Source of the DNA: a virus | Virus record (IMG/VR): IMGVR_UViG_3300025769_000511 | Span: 1 to 31,262 of that record | DNA: 31,262 bases | Strand: one strand, 5' to 3' | In this document: piece by piece, positions 1-7,556 of the stretch | Numbering within the stretch: the stretch's first letter is position 1 | How the letters are laid out: each line of letters begins with the position of its first letter | The notes under the pieces: generated by a model | The model's database searches: none | Told to the model about the DNA's origin: nothing | The model's input: the letters and a program-made list of their open reading frames with translations, nothing else | Program-made: the position numbers and the translations under genes

Positions 1-2
1 TC

Positions 3-200
3 AAGAACGCAGTACGTACAGTAGGTGATGACCTGTCTAGGTGTACGATGGTTGTTGTACGTGTGAAGAGAGAACATGAACGTACAAACAAATTCAAAAC
101 AACTCTTGCAAAACCATGCAAGGGATGCTATAGATGCATCGTAGAGTTTGGTCTACGTAAAGTTTATTACACAACAGAGAAAGGACTAGAACAGTTATGA
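3..200 (+). CDS. C-terminal fragment of a cytidine/dCMP deaminase-like protein (5' end outside window)
   Basis: An open frame runs from the window edge to TGA at 198-200 (65 residues visible). It contains PCKGCYRCIVEFGLRKVYY, which fits the second zinc motif of the cytidine/deoxycytidylate deaminase superfamily (PCxxC, then a helix, then G..xVYY). The upstream H/C-A-E motif would lie outside the window, so activity cannot be judged. In phages such enzymes turn dCMP into dUMP, the ThyX substrate; thyX lies 1.5 kb downstream on the same strand. The next gene starts inside the stop (ATGA overlap). Two extra cysteines around the motif are unusual. Family is seen; exact substrate is inferred. Confidence 0.6.
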   Translation, partial: KNAVRTVGDDLSRCTMVVVRVKREHERTNKFKTTLAKPCKGCYRCIVEFGLRKVYYTTEKGLEQL

Positions 201-511
201 TCAAGGGTAGCTTTAAGATTGATGACATTGGTGTGCAACTAGAGATGCACAACGATGGACTGTATGTTGCCTTCTATCTTGATGCAGATCATGGTGTAAA
301 ACCCGTCAAGAAAATTTCTTTTGATGATCTTGCTCTTGACTATGTAGATAATACAGGTGATATGTTCAGAGAGGAAGACATTGACTATCTGTGCTTTGAA
401 CTTGGATGTACAATACACATGCTAGAAACAAAGAGTAAGTCATTCAAACCAAAACTTAAAAAGTTATTGGAAGAAGAGTATCCTGACTCTGGCTTTACGG
501 ATACCTTCTAA
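197..511 (+). CDS. Hypothetical acidic protein, 104 aa
   Basis: I do not recognise this protein. It starts in an ATGA overlap with the deaminase fragment and ends two bases before the next ATG, so it sits in an operon. It is acidic through most of its length, with a predicted mixed beta/alpha N-terminal half (KGSFKIDDIGVQLEMHNDG looks like two beta strands) and a Lys/Glu-rich C-terminal tail. No cysteine motif, signal peptide or membrane segment is visible. A role alongside nucleotide or replication genes is only positional. Confidence 0.75.
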   Translation: MIKGSFKIDDIGVQLEMHNDGLYVAFYLDADHGVKPVKKISFDDLALDYVDNTGDMFREEDIDYLCFELGCTIHMLETKSKSFKPKLKKLLEEEYPDSGFTDTF

Positions 512-512
512 C

Positions 513-812
513 ATGAGAGTGTTGTCACATGATCTTAAAAATTTTGTTGACGATATCTCAAGCAGAGAACTTGTACATCTTGACCCAGTAAGAGTACGTA
601 TCTATATTCAAGGTTTGATAGACAGCGAGGAAAGAAGAATGACAGACTACAAGACAGGCGTTATTCCTAATCTTATCAAAGACTTGAATGAGTTGCTTGA
701 CTTAACGAATGACATAGTAGCTTCTAGCAAGCTACAGCATGATGACCTGTTCAAACTTGCAAAGGGTATATCAAATGTGAGAGACAGAATTTTTAAGGAG
801 TTTCTAGCATGA
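513..812 (+). CDS. Hypothetical helical protein, 99 aa
   Basis: The family is not recognised. The protein appears entirely helical, with heptad-like spacing of Leu/Ile (for example LIKDLNELLDLTNDIVA) that suggests a coiled coil or small helical bundle. It begins directly after the preceding stop and its own stop overlaps the ATG of the following 59-residue gene, consistent with translational coupling. No membrane segment or catalytic motif is seen. Confidence 0.7.
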   Translation: MRVLSHDLKNFVDDISSRELVHLDPVRVRIYIQGLIDSEERRMTDYKTGVIPNLIKDLNELLDLTNDIVASSKLQHDDLFKLAKGISNVRDRIFKEFLA

Positions 813-988
813 CAACAGAACTATTTATCTTAAAGAAAGAAGTTAAGATATTAAATGAACAACTGTACGAACAATACAAAAGAACGAAAGAACTTAAAGA
901 ACAGGTAAATTATTTAAAGGAAAAACTATCAGCAACTGAAGCTAAACTTGAAGAGATATCAGAAAGAAAGTTAAATGAATCCTATTAG
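809..988 (+). CDS. Small coiled-coil protein, 59 aa
   Basis: The ATG overlaps the stop of the previous gene (ATGA) and the frame is open to TAG at 986-988, overlapping the methyltransferase start at 975. The protein is almost pure charged coiled coil, with hydrophobic positions every three to four residues from Leu5 to Ile50 (for example LKEQVNYLKEKLSATEAKL). A predicted role is oligomerisation or a small scaffold. Support comes from the overlap on both sides, which would otherwise leave a 160-nt gap in a densely coded region. No homolog is recognised. Confidence 0.65.
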   Translation: MTTELFILKKEVKILNEQLYEQYKRTKELKEQVNYLKEKLSATEAKLEEISERKLNESY

Positions 989-1667
989 AATATCTACCTA
1001 TGAACTTTCCAAATCGTTTTGGAATAAAGTATTTGAACAGTCTTCGTCTTGGTGTGCAGAAAGGAATGAACTGTTCGACACTATGAGGATGCTTAATGAA
1101 CTTGAAAAGAAAGCACAGATACCAACAGGTTCTATTCCACCGTTCAGTTGCTTCGCTTTGTATTGTCTTGCTCGTTACTTTCAGCCAAAAAATATACTAG
1201 AGATAGGAACTTATATTGGTAAGTCTACTCTGTCCATGGCACAGGGTATTGACAGAGAGGGTGTGGAGATACATACTTGTGACGTTAACAATAACATACC
1301 ATTGCCATCACATACTGCCTGTAAAATTGTACAGTACAACAAACCAAGTGAAGAGATGCTGGACAGACTACTAGATAATAGTCAATTGTCTTTTGACATG
1401 GTGAACATTGATGGACGAGTTAAGAAAAATGATATTGAAAAACTATCTAAGATTCTTAAAGAAGATGCTGTCATATGTCTCGATGACTTTGAGGGTATTG
1501 AGAAGGGCGTAGCTAACTATTCATTGATGCGTTCTTCAAACCTGTTTAACAACTACACTCTAATCTATCCACCACAAGAAAGTCTTATTGCAAGTATGCA
1601 GTTCACCGGCAACTCTACCATTGCAGTAATGATACCCGTGCACCTAATTAGTTTTGTGAGCCAATAA
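975..1667 (+). CDS. Class I SAM-dependent methyltransferase, 230 aa
   Basis: Residues about 70-165 form a Rossmann-type methyltransferase core of the Methyltransf_24 kind. ILEIGTYIGKST (74-85) is the SAM-binding motif I, HTCDVNN near 100-106 carries the acidic residue that usually contacts the ribose, and FDMVNIDG about 140-147 is the strand-4 motif typical of this group. The substrate cannot be read from sequence; members modify sugars, small molecules or caps. It sits between small unknown genes and thyX, whose ATG overlaps its stop. The methyltransferase domain inside the large fusion at 13446-15743 has a similar motif I (IVEVGTWNGG), so the phage carries two related modules. Confidence 0.8.
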   Translation: MNPIRISTYELSKSFWNKVFEQSSSWCAERNELFDTMRMLNELEKKAQIPTGSIPPFSCFALYCLARYFQPKNILEIGTYIGKSTLSMAQGIDREGVEIHTCDVNNNIPLPSHTACKIVQYNKPSEEMLDRLLDNSQLSFDMVNIDGRVKKNDIEKLSKILKEDAVICLDDFEGIEKGVANYSLMRSSNLFNNYTLIYPPQESLIASMQFTGNSTIAVMIPVHLISFVSQ

Positions 1668-2365
1668 TGAAAGCTGAACTTATAAGTTACCTTGGCACTG
1701 ACTTGACCGTAGTCAATGCTGCTCGTGTGTCCTTTGATAAGGAGAGTGAATGGGAAGTAAACCATAGTGTACGTAAGGAACTGTCATCGAAGGATGCTGC
1801 ACTGATCCGTTACCTTGCCAAGCATGATCACTTCACACCGTTCACACACTGCATGATAACGCTGAGAGAAACTGTGCCTATCTTTGTTGCAAGGCAAAGG
1901 TTCAAACATACAATAGGATTTAGTTATAACGAAGTAAGTAGACGGTACGTTGATGACACACCAGAGTTTTACCTTCCTGATCTTTGGAGATTCAAAGCTG
2001 ATAATGTAAAACAAGGATCACATTATACCGGGTTAACGTCACAGGAAGTTAACGGTAAACTAAGAGACAAGGAAGAAGCTAATGGTCTTATCCTGTCTCC
2101 AGAAGAAATTTATTATGACTGTCTGAAAACATATAAGCAACTGCTCAGTATTGGAGTGTGTGCTGAACAAGCAAGGATGGTCTTGCCTCAGTCTATGTAC
2201 ACAAGTTATTATGTTACTGGTTCTCTCTCTGCCTTTGCCCGTGCATACAAGTTACGTATTGACAAGCACGCACAAAAAGAGATACAAGAACTGGCAGAGA
2301 GTTGGAATAACATCATCAAGGATTTATTTCCTGTATCATGGAAGGCACTAACAGATGGCAAGTAA
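1667..2365 (+). CDS. thyX: Flavin-dependent thymidylate synthase ThyX, 232 aa
   Basis: ThyX makes dTMP from dUMP using FAD, NADPH and methylene-tetrahydrofolate. Length fits the family. Residues 76-94 contain RQRFKHTIGFSYNEVSRRY, covering the region of the family signature (RHRX7S followed by NExSxRY), and the C-terminal part has EQARMVLPQSMYTSYYVTG and LRIDKHAQKEI, which are strongly ThyX-like dUMP/FAD-binding segments. The classical RHR triplet is replaced by KHT, a variant I associate with a subset of phage ThyX proteins but cannot confirm here. The ATG overlaps the stop of the methyltransferase gene. Together with the upstream deaminase and the ribonucleotide reductase it supplies DNA precursors. 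Confidence 0.95.
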   Translation: MKAELISYLGTDLTVVNAARVSFDKESEWEVNHSVRKELSSKDAALIRYLAKHDHFTPFTHCMITLRETVPIFVARQRFKHTIGFSYNEVSRRYVDDTPEFYLPDLWRFKADNVKQGSHYTGLTSQEVNGKLRDKEEANGLILSPEEIYYDCLKTYKQLLSIGVCAEQARMVLPQSMYTSYYVTGSLSAFARAYKLRIDKHAQKEIQELAESWNNIIKDLFPVSWKALTDGK

Positions 2366-2501
2366 GAAAGACATAGGAACTAAGTTGAAGTTAGAACTGA
2401 ACAAGCACCAACAGACAAGCATTGGTCATTCAGCTAACACTAACCCCAAGAATAAACACAAGCGTAAGAACTGGAAGAGATACAGAGGGCAGGGTAAATG
2501 A
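2355..2501 (+). CDS. Small basic protein, 48 aa
   Basis: ATG at 2355 lies within the end of thyX, and the frame stays open to TGA at 2499-2501, overlapping the next ATG at 2498. The protein is very basic (Lys/Arg/His in about a third of positions) and ends KRKNWKRYRGQGK. A KxYRGQG(K/R) ending is a pattern I associate with small phage proteins of unknown function. Nucleic-acid binding is plausible from charge only. Its start and stop overlaps with both neighbours support it as a real gene. Confidence 0.6.
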   Translation: MASKKDIGTKLKLELNKHQQTSIGHSANTNPKNKHKRKNWKRYRGQGK

Positions 2502-2674
2502 AGAACCTCTGGGAAAAGGACAGAAAGATTATCTTTCGAGAACTGTTGACAATGTATATGCAAGAAGGGTACAACAGAAAAGAAGCAAAGAAACTAGCAT
2601 CAATGGAAACAGAGGAGATTATGGCAGGTGACATGGCTTTTGTCGATGATTTACTAAACAACCTAGAGGAGTAA
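2498..2674 (+). CDS. Small hypothetical protein, 58 aa
   Basis: The ATG overlaps the preceding stop (ATGA) and the gene ends at TAA 2672-2674, five bases before the next ATG. The protein begins MKNLWEKDRKIIFREL and appears as two helices, basic in the first half and acidic in the second (ends DDLLNNLEE). No family is recognised. Its own stop region carries an AGAGGAG sequence about 10 nt before the next start, consistent with a ribosome binding site. Confidence 0.55.
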   Translation: MKNLWEKDRKIIFRELLTMYMQEGYNRKEAKKLASMETEEIMAGDMAFVDDLLNNLEE

Positions 2675-2679
2675 CCACT

Positions 2680-2838
2680 ATGAAAAAGATAGCCAAACAT
2701 CGTGATCCTAACTGGCGATGGATGCGTGCACTGGGACATAAGGTTGTCAAGGACAAGACACTTTACTCACGTAAACTTAAACACAAGGATAAAAAATATG
2801 TACCGTCTGGTGAACAAGACCAACAACAAGTCTGTTGA
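2680..2838 (+). CDS. Small basic hypothetical protein, 52 aa
   Basis: ATG at 2680 follows AGAGGAGTAACCACT, a good Shine-Dalgarno sequence with suitable spacing. The product begins MKKIAKHRDPNWRWMRALGH, is rich in Lys, Arg, His and Trp, and ends in a Gln run (DQQQVC). The Arg/Trp content suggests nucleic-acid contact, but no family is recognised. Its 3' end overlaps the next gene (start 2798) by 41 nt in another frame, so its final residues are less certain than its start. Confidence 0.55.
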   Translation: MKKIAKHRDPNWRWMRALGHKVVKDKTLYSRKLKHKDKKYVPSGEQDQQQVC

Positions 2839-2992
2839 TACAGGCACACTAGACGAGATGCAGGATGTTCTTGAGTCAATAAAGTCCTTGACTACCCATC
2901 TCAAGTACGCTAACAAGTTAAGCCGCAGTCAGCGTAAGCTCACTGTGTATGGCGAAAGAAACGAAACTGTTTACAGGATCGTAAAGCTATGA
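2798..2992 (+). CDS. Small hypothetical protein, 64 aa
   Basis: I chose ATG at 2798 because AAGGA lies 10 nt upstream (2786-2790). A start at 2702 would extend the protein back across the well-supported preceding gene. The 64-residue product (starting MYRLVNKTNNKSVDTGTL) reads like a short beta hairpin, a helix and a final beta hairpin (TVYGERNETVYRIVKL), which is a compact fold. The stop overlaps the ATG of the primase-helicase gene by four bases, so it is probably coupled to it. Function unknown. Confidence 0.6.
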   Translation: MYRLVNKTNNKSVDTGTLDEMQDVLESIKSLTTHLKYANKLSRSQRKLTVYGERNETVYRIVKL

Positions 2993-4638
2993 TAAAAACA
3001 GAGAGTCACGTAGTAAAGCGTGGTCCTTGCCCTGAGTGTCCATCCAGTGATGCATGTATGACGTACAGTGATGGTCATTCTTGGTGTTACAGTTGTTCAA
3101 CTTACTTTAAATCAAAGGATGACAGCATGTCAGAACTTCAACAGCAACACAACACGGTACGACCTATGACCATCAATGGCCAGATCACTAGCATTCCAGA
3201 CCGTAAGATTTCAGAAGCTACCTGTAAGAAGTACAACGTAAGAACAGTAAGAGACAATTCAAACAAGATCATTCAGCACTTGTATCCATACTATGATAAG
3301 GACAACAATCATGTAGGTGACAAGGTTCGTAATCTGCCCAAGGAAATTCGAGCCATTGGTAATGTAGGACAAGGTACACTCTTTGGACAAAACCTATTCA
3401 ATCAGGGTGGCAAGTACGTTACCATCTGTGAAGGTGAACTTGATGCACTTGCTGCATATGAAATGCTTGGCAGTAAATGGCCTGTCCTTTCCATCAAGGA
3501 CGGTGCTGCATCAGCACTACGCAACTGTAAAGCAAACCTAGAATACCTGTCTCAGTACGAGAACATTGTACTTTGCTTTGACAACGACGATGCAGGGCGT
3601 AAGGCAGCAAAGCAGGTTGCTTCTCTCTTTGAACCTAACCAATGCAAGATCGTGCACCTTGAGTACAAGGATGCATGTGAGTACATTCAGAACGGTAAGC
3701 GTGAAGAGTTTACTCGTGCATGGTGGAACGCTAAGATATATACACCTGCAGGTATTCTCAATCTTGCTGACATGGGTGACGCACTGTATGAGGAAGGTAA
3801 CTACAAGACCTGTCTCTATCCTTGGCACGGTATCAACGACAAGCTATATGGTATTCGTACTGGTGAACTGGTTACGTTCACTGCAGGTACAGGCACTGGT
3901 AAGTCAAGTGTGATCAGAGAACTGATGCACCATGTTCTGAACAACACAGAAGAAAACATTGGTGTTATCTCTTTGGAAGAGAATGTACGTTCAACTATCT
4001 TTCATCTCATGTCGGTGGAAGCTAACGCTCGACTGTACATCAGGGAGATACGAGAACAGTTCAGCCGTGAAGACCTGATTACATGGCAGCAAGCAACAGT
4101 AGGTACACGTAGATTCTTTGCCTTCGATCACTTTGGTAGCATGAAGACTGACGAGATACTTGGACGTATTCGCTACATGATCAAAGCCTTGGACTGCAAG
4201 TGGATATTCCTTGATCACCTGTCCATTCTTGTGTCAGGTCTGGAGGGTGACGATGAGCGTAGAAACATTGACAACCTGATGACCAAGCTACGATCCATCG
4301 TGGAAGAGACTAACGTAGCACTGCTGCTTGTCTCTCACCTACGCAGAGGCAGTGGTGACAAGGGACATGAAGACGGCAAGGAAGTTAGCCTTGCTCATCT
4401 ACGTGGATCACAATCTATTGCACAGTTGTCTGATGCAGTGGTAGCTATGGAACGTGATCAGCAATCAGATGATCCTAACATTTCCAACACTACTACCATT
4501 CGCGTGCTGAAGAACAGGTACGCAGGAGATACTGGTGTTGCATGCCATCTGTTCTTTAACAAGGACACAGGACGCTTGACAGAGGTAGACAATCTAGGCG
4601 ATAATGGGGAGGAAGATAACTTAGAAGAGGCACTGTAA
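2989..4638 (+). CDS. T7 gp4-like DNA primase-helicase, 549 aa
   Basis: The protein unwinds the replication fork and primes the lagging strand. An N-terminal zinc-binding domain has C14-x2-C17 and C33-x2-C36. A TOPRIM primase core has E148 (CEGELDALAA) and DNDDAGRKAA (198-207). A RecA-type hexameric helicase has Walker A GTGTGKS (300-306), Walker B KWIFLDH with D409, and H3 LLLVSH ending at H450. Length matches T7 gp4 (566 aa). The tail (534-549) is acidic, as in T7 gp4, where it contacts DNA polymerase. The stop overlaps the ATG of the polymerase gene directly, so the two replisome subunits are probably translationally coupled. Confidence 0.95.
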   Translation: MIKTESHVVKRGPCPECPSSDACMTYSDGHSWCYSCSTYFKSKDDSMSELQQQHNTVRPMTINGQITSIPDRKISEATCKKYNVRTVRDNSNKIIQHLYPYYDKDNNHVGDKVRNLPKEIRAIGNVGQGTLFGQNLFNQGGKYVTICEGELDALAAYEMLGSKWPVLSIKDGAASALRNCKANLEYLSQYENIVLCFDNDDAGRKAAKQVASLFEPNQCKIVHLEYKDACEYIQNGKREEFTRAWWNAKIYTPAGILNLADMGDALYEEGNYKTCLYPWHGINDKLYGIRTGELVTFTAGTGTGKSSVIRELMHHVLNNTEENIGVISLEENVRSTIFHLMSVEANARLYIREIREQFSREDLITWQQATVGTRRFFAFDHFGSMKTDEILGRIRYMIKALDCKWIFLDHLSILVSGLEGDDERRNIDNLMTKLRSIVEETNVALLLVSHLRRGSGDKGHEDGKEVSLAHLRGSQSIAQLSDAVVAMERDQQSDDPNISNTTTIRVLKNRYAGDTGVACHLFFNKDTGRLTEVDNLGDNGEEDNLEEAL

Positions 4639-6359
4639 TGGATGTAGTACTGGACATTGAAACTGATTCTCTTGACGCTACACTGGTGCACTGTATCGTA
4701 GCAAAGGACAGAGAAACAGGTAAGCATCATGTCTGGAAGGGTGATCAGTGCATTGATACATTTCCCCTCTTTGCTAAACGAGTGAACAAGTTTATAATGC
4801 ACAATGGGATATCGTTTGATGCACCCACTCTTAACAGACTGTTAGGTACACAGATCAAACTCTCACAGGTAGAGGACACATTGATACTGTCTCAACTAAC
4901 CGATCCTGTAAGAGATAACGGTCATTCTCTTGAGGCATGGGGTGAGAAACTTCAGTTCAATAAGATTGACTTTAAAGACTTTAGCCACCTGTCTGAAGAG
5001 ATGGTCACGTATTGTAAAAGAGATGTGGACATAACTGAACGGGTTTGGATTAACCTTCAACCAGACATACAAAAGATTGATCGACGTGCTATTGATCTTG
5101 AATACAAGATACGGGCGTTGGTTAGTCAGCAAGAAAGGAATGGGTTTACTCTTGATTTACAGAAAGCAACTAGCCTTATCGCACAACTACAGGACAAGTC
5201 ATTTGAGTTGGAACGAGAAGTTCAAACAAGATTTATTCCTATTCCTGTGGCGATTAAAGAAATCACACCTCGTTACAAAAAAGACGGCAGTCTTTCTTCT
5301 GTGGGTCTGCGGCATATACAAGACCCAACAACAGTTGCAGGACCACACACTTCGATTGACTACCAGACATTTAACCTTGCCTCCCGTCAGCAGATCGTTA
5401 GTCGATTAGTCAAGTGTGGTTGGCAACCAGATAAGTTCACTGAAAAAGGACATGCAATCGTAGATGAATCTGTGCTTCGCGGAGTTGATATCCCTGAAGC
5501 ACAGATGATTGCAGAATATCTTACATTAAAGAAACGTATTGCTCAGGTTCAGTCATGGGTTGATGCAGTACATGAGGACGGTAAAGTACATGGACAAGTT
5601 CTTACACTACGTGCTATCTCTGGTAGGATGGCACATCATTCTCCTAACATGGCACAAGTTCCTGCGTCTTACTCACCGTATGGTAAGGAGTGTAGGGAAT
5701 GCTGGACTGTTGGAGATGCAGCTAATGTTCTTGTTGGTTGCGACGCTTCTTCGCTTGAGCTACGAGCATTAGCTCATTACCTTAACGATCCTTCCTTTAC
5801 AAAAGAAGTTGTGGAAGGTGACATTCATACATCAAATCAAAAGGCAGCAGGACTTGATACACGTGATCAGGCCAAGACATTTATCTATGCCTTTATCTAT
5901 GGTGCAGGCGCAGCAAAGATAGGACAGATCGTTGGTGGTACATCACAGGATGGTCAGCGTCTGATAGATACGTTCCTTGGTAACGTCCCTGCTCTAGCTT
6001 TGCTAAGAGAAAGGGTTGACAGGGCAAGTCAAAGAGGTTATCTTAAAGGTCTTGATGGTAGATGGTTGAAGGTTCGTAACCAACATGCAGCAGTCAATCT
6101 TCTCATTCAAGGTGCAGGTGCAGTTATCTGTAAGCAGTGGCTAGTGGAGATAAATACTCTGGTGCGTAAGCATAATGTCAATGCCAAGTTAGTTGCGTCT
6201 ATTCACGATGAGTATCAGCATGAGGTATACAGACCACAGGCTGATAGATTTGGAGAGCTAACTAAACTAGCGATGAAACAAACAGAAAAGGTTTTGAAAA
6301 TAAAATGTCCACTAGACAGCGAATACAAGATAGGCCAGAACTGGTCAGAAACACACTGA
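4638..6359 (+). CDS. Family A DNA polymerase with 3'-5' exonuclease, 573 aa
   Basis: This is the replicative polymerase. Exonuclease motifs: DIE (D6, E8), NGISFD (D61) and YCKRD (Y125, D129). Polymerase motif A is CDASSLELR with D369; motif B RDQAKTFIYAFIYGAG has R409, K413 and Y417; motif C is SIHDEY with D524 and E525. Both activities should be intact. Y417 is the O-helix position equivalent to E. coli F762 and T7 Y526. The protein is shorter than T7 gp5 (704 aa), so a T7-style thioredoxin-binding insertion is unlikely. The insert between exonuclease and polymerase parts (about 200-260) has no CxxC motifs. Confidence 0.96.
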   Translation: MDVVLDIETDSLDATLVHCIVAKDRETGKHHVWKGDQCIDTFPLFAKRVNKFIMHNGISFDAPTLNRLLGTQIKLSQVEDTLILSQLTDPVRDNGHSLEAWGEKLQFNKIDFKDFSHLSEEMVTYCKRDVDITERVWINLQPDIQKIDRRAIDLEYKIRALVSQQERNGFTLDLQKATSLIAQLQDKSFELEREVQTRFIPIPVAIKEITPRYKKDGSLSSVGLRHIQDPTTVAGPHTSIDYQTFNLASRQQIVSRLVKCGWQPDKFTEKGHAIVDESVLRGVDIPEAQMIAEYLTLKKRIAQVQSWVDAVHEDGKVHGQVLTLRAISGRMAHHSPNMAQVPASYSPYGKECRECWTVGDAANVLVGCDASSLELRALAHYLNDPSFTKEVVEGDIHTSNQKAAGLDTRDQAKTFIYAFIYGAGAAKIGQIVGGTSQDGQRLIDTFLGNVPALALLRERVDRASQRGYLKGLDGRWLKVRNQHAAVNLLIQGAGAVICKQWLVEINTLVRKHNVNAKLVASIHDEYQHEVYRPQADRFGELTKLAMKQTEKVLKIKCPLDSEYKIGQNWSETH

Positions 6360-6874
6360 TATATCTTGAAGATACTGAAATTAAATTGTACACTGATATA
6401 GGTCAGGCACGTTATAATAGTAATAGAAAGAAAAGTGTAAAGGACACTGCTGCTAAACGAGACAAAAATGATCCTTATAAGTTTGATATCCTTGGTGTTG
6501 CTGGAGAGTTAGCACTGTACAAAATTATTGGTGAGTATCCGAATGGTGTTATGGATATTGGTATACGTTCAATGGAGAGAGGAACTGATAAAGGAGATTT
6601 ACTTCTTGACGGTCTTACTGTTGACGTTAAGACAACAGATCATGCCAACGGTAGACTACTTGCTGTAAGTAATAAGTGTCTTGGAGTTATTGATCTATTT
6701 GCCTTGGTCATAAAGATATCTGATGATTACTTTATGCTAAGAGGATTTTACCCATGCCATCTGCTCATCAAGGAAGAGAACTTCAATAGAGCAGACGGTA
6801 AGCTTGTTAGACCCTGTTACAATGTAGGACAAGAGGAGTTGATGGACTATTACGAAGCAGTAAAAAAGTTATAA
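6305..6874 (+). CDS. PD-(D/E)XK nuclease-like protein, 189 aa
   Basis: The gene overlaps the last 55 nt of the polymerase gene in another frame, with ATG at 6305. A catalytic arrangement of the PD-(D/E)XK fold is visible: E68 in GVAGELALYK, D98 in DKGDLLLDG and D107-V-K109 in TVDVKTT, with a following beta-alpha pattern. Such nucleases process phage or host DNA, but strand specificity cannot be read from sequence. Its position between polymerase and SSB suggests a replication or recombination role. It is followed by an intergenic region holding the SSB promoter, so it probably ends the first transcription unit. Confidence 0.7.
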   Translation: MSTRQRIQDRPELVRNTLIYLEDTEIKLYTDIGQARYNSNRKKSVKDTAAKRDKNDPYKFDILGVAGELALYKIIGEYPNGVMDIGIRSMERGTDKGDLLLDGLTVDVKTTDHANGRLLAVSNKCLGVIDLFALVIKISDDYFMLRGFYPCHLLIKEENFNRADGKLVRPCYNVGQEELMDYYEAVKKL

Positions 6875-6890
6875 CCACTAAAAAAAGTGC

Positions 6891-6919
6891 TTGACTCTGT
6901 GAATGTGATCAGGCATAAT
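6891..6919 (+). promoter_or_regulatory. Sigma70-like promoter upstream of the SSB gene
   Basis: TTGACT (6891-6896) and CATAAT (6914-6919) each match the consensus -35 and -10 boxes at five of six positions, and the spacer is exactly 17 nt. It lies in one of the few non-coding gaps, so transcription should start near 6926, about 55 nt before the SSB ATG. It indicates use of host RNA polymerase for this unit. Confidence 0.7.
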
Positions 6920-6940
6920 TCGCAAATCGTTGAATGAAAA

Positions 6941-6955
6941 GCCACATGGTGTGGC
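6941..6955 (+). promoter_or_regulatory. Hairpin in the SSB leader
   Basis: GCCACA-TGG-TGTGGC is a perfect six-base-pair inverted repeat starting about 15 nt after the predicted transcription start. No U-run follows, so it is not a terminator. It could stabilise the mRNA 5' end or be a protein-binding site. The ribosome binding site of the SSB gene (AAAGGAAAA, 6968-6976) lies outside it. Confidence 0.4.
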
Positions 6956-6981
6956 GATTAAACCTAGAAAGGAAAACTAAC

Positions 6982-7452
6982 ATGAGTGATGTACATATTA
7001 TTTCTGGCAAGGCTTATTGGGCAAGTGTAATTTCTCCCAATACAACTTACGAACCAGTATACTCTGTCGATATTTGTTTAGATGAGGATACTAAAAGTTT
7101 GGTTGAAAGCCTTGGTCTTACCGTACAGAATAAGGGCGATGATCGTGGAGACTTTGTAAAGATCAAGCGCAAGGTTTACAAGCGTGATGGTTCAGAACGT
7201 CCTTCTCCAATCGTTAAAGACTCACAGAATAATAATTGGGACGGTAGTCTTATTGGCAACGGAAGCATGGTCAATGTTAAGTTTGCTACGTATGAGTGGG
7301 AGTACAACAAGAAGAAGGGCGTAGCTTCTGACCTGATGGCTTTACAAGTCGTAGACCTTGTAGAGTACGGTGACAATAAGGATTTCTCTGCAGTAGAGGG
7401 TGGTTATACTGTAGGAAATAACTTAGATACGGGTGAAGAAATTCCGTTCTAA
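6982..7452 (+). CDS. Single-stranded DNA-binding protein, gp2.5/SSB-like, 156 aa
   Basis: I chose ATG at 6982, preceded by AAAGGAAAACTAAC. A more upstream in-frame ATG at 6934 would begin within the leader and has no ribosome binding site. The protein is a beta-rich, OB-fold-like domain (first strand HIISGKAYWASV; VKIKRKVYKRDGS; VNVKFATYEWEY) with an acidic tail ending GEEIPF. An acidic tail ending in a hydrophobic Pro-Phe is the hallmark of bacterial SSB (DDDIPF), and T7 gp2.5 likewise ends in Phe; these tips recruit replication proteins. It has its own promoter, as expected for a product needed in high amounts. Confidence 0.85.
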   Translation: MSDVHIISGKAYWASVISPNTTYEPVYSVDICLDEDTKSLVESLGLTVQNKGDDRGDFVKIKRKVYKRDGSERPSPIVKDSQNNNWDGSLIGNGSMVNVKFATYEWEYNKKKGVASDLMALQVVDLVEYGDNKDFSAVEGGYTVGNNLDTGEEIPF

Positions 7453-7469
7453 CCGTCCCTACACACGGG

Positions 7470-7523
7470 GTTGTCACTTACTTAGGACAACGATTGCTGA
7501 CAGGTGTGGAGAGGGACTGTCAG
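7470..7523 (+). promoter_or_regulatory. Two tandem inverted repeats between SSB and HTH genes
   Basis: The 104-nt gap after the SSB gene contains GTTGTC...GACAAC (arms 7470-7475 and 7486-7491, 10-nt loop) and, five bases further, CTGACAG...CTGTCAG (arms 7497-7503 and 7517-7523, 13-nt loop). Neither is followed by a U-run. They could be RNA hairpins that set the SSB transcript end, or an operator for the HTH protein encoded directly downstream. The second option is inference only. Confidence 0.4.
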
Positions 7524-7556
7524 ATTATATAACCAACTCAACAAAGGAACTAGACT

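Noticed and set aside
2440-2739. 99-residue - strand open frame
   Set aside because: It is antisense to two small + strand genes with good overlaps and ribosome binding sites. It is Ser/Cys-rich without any recognisable motif.
4638-6359. DnaJ-like zinc insertion in the polymerase, as described for some marine podoviruses
   Set aside because: The region between exonuclease and polymerase domains has no CxxCxGxG motifs.
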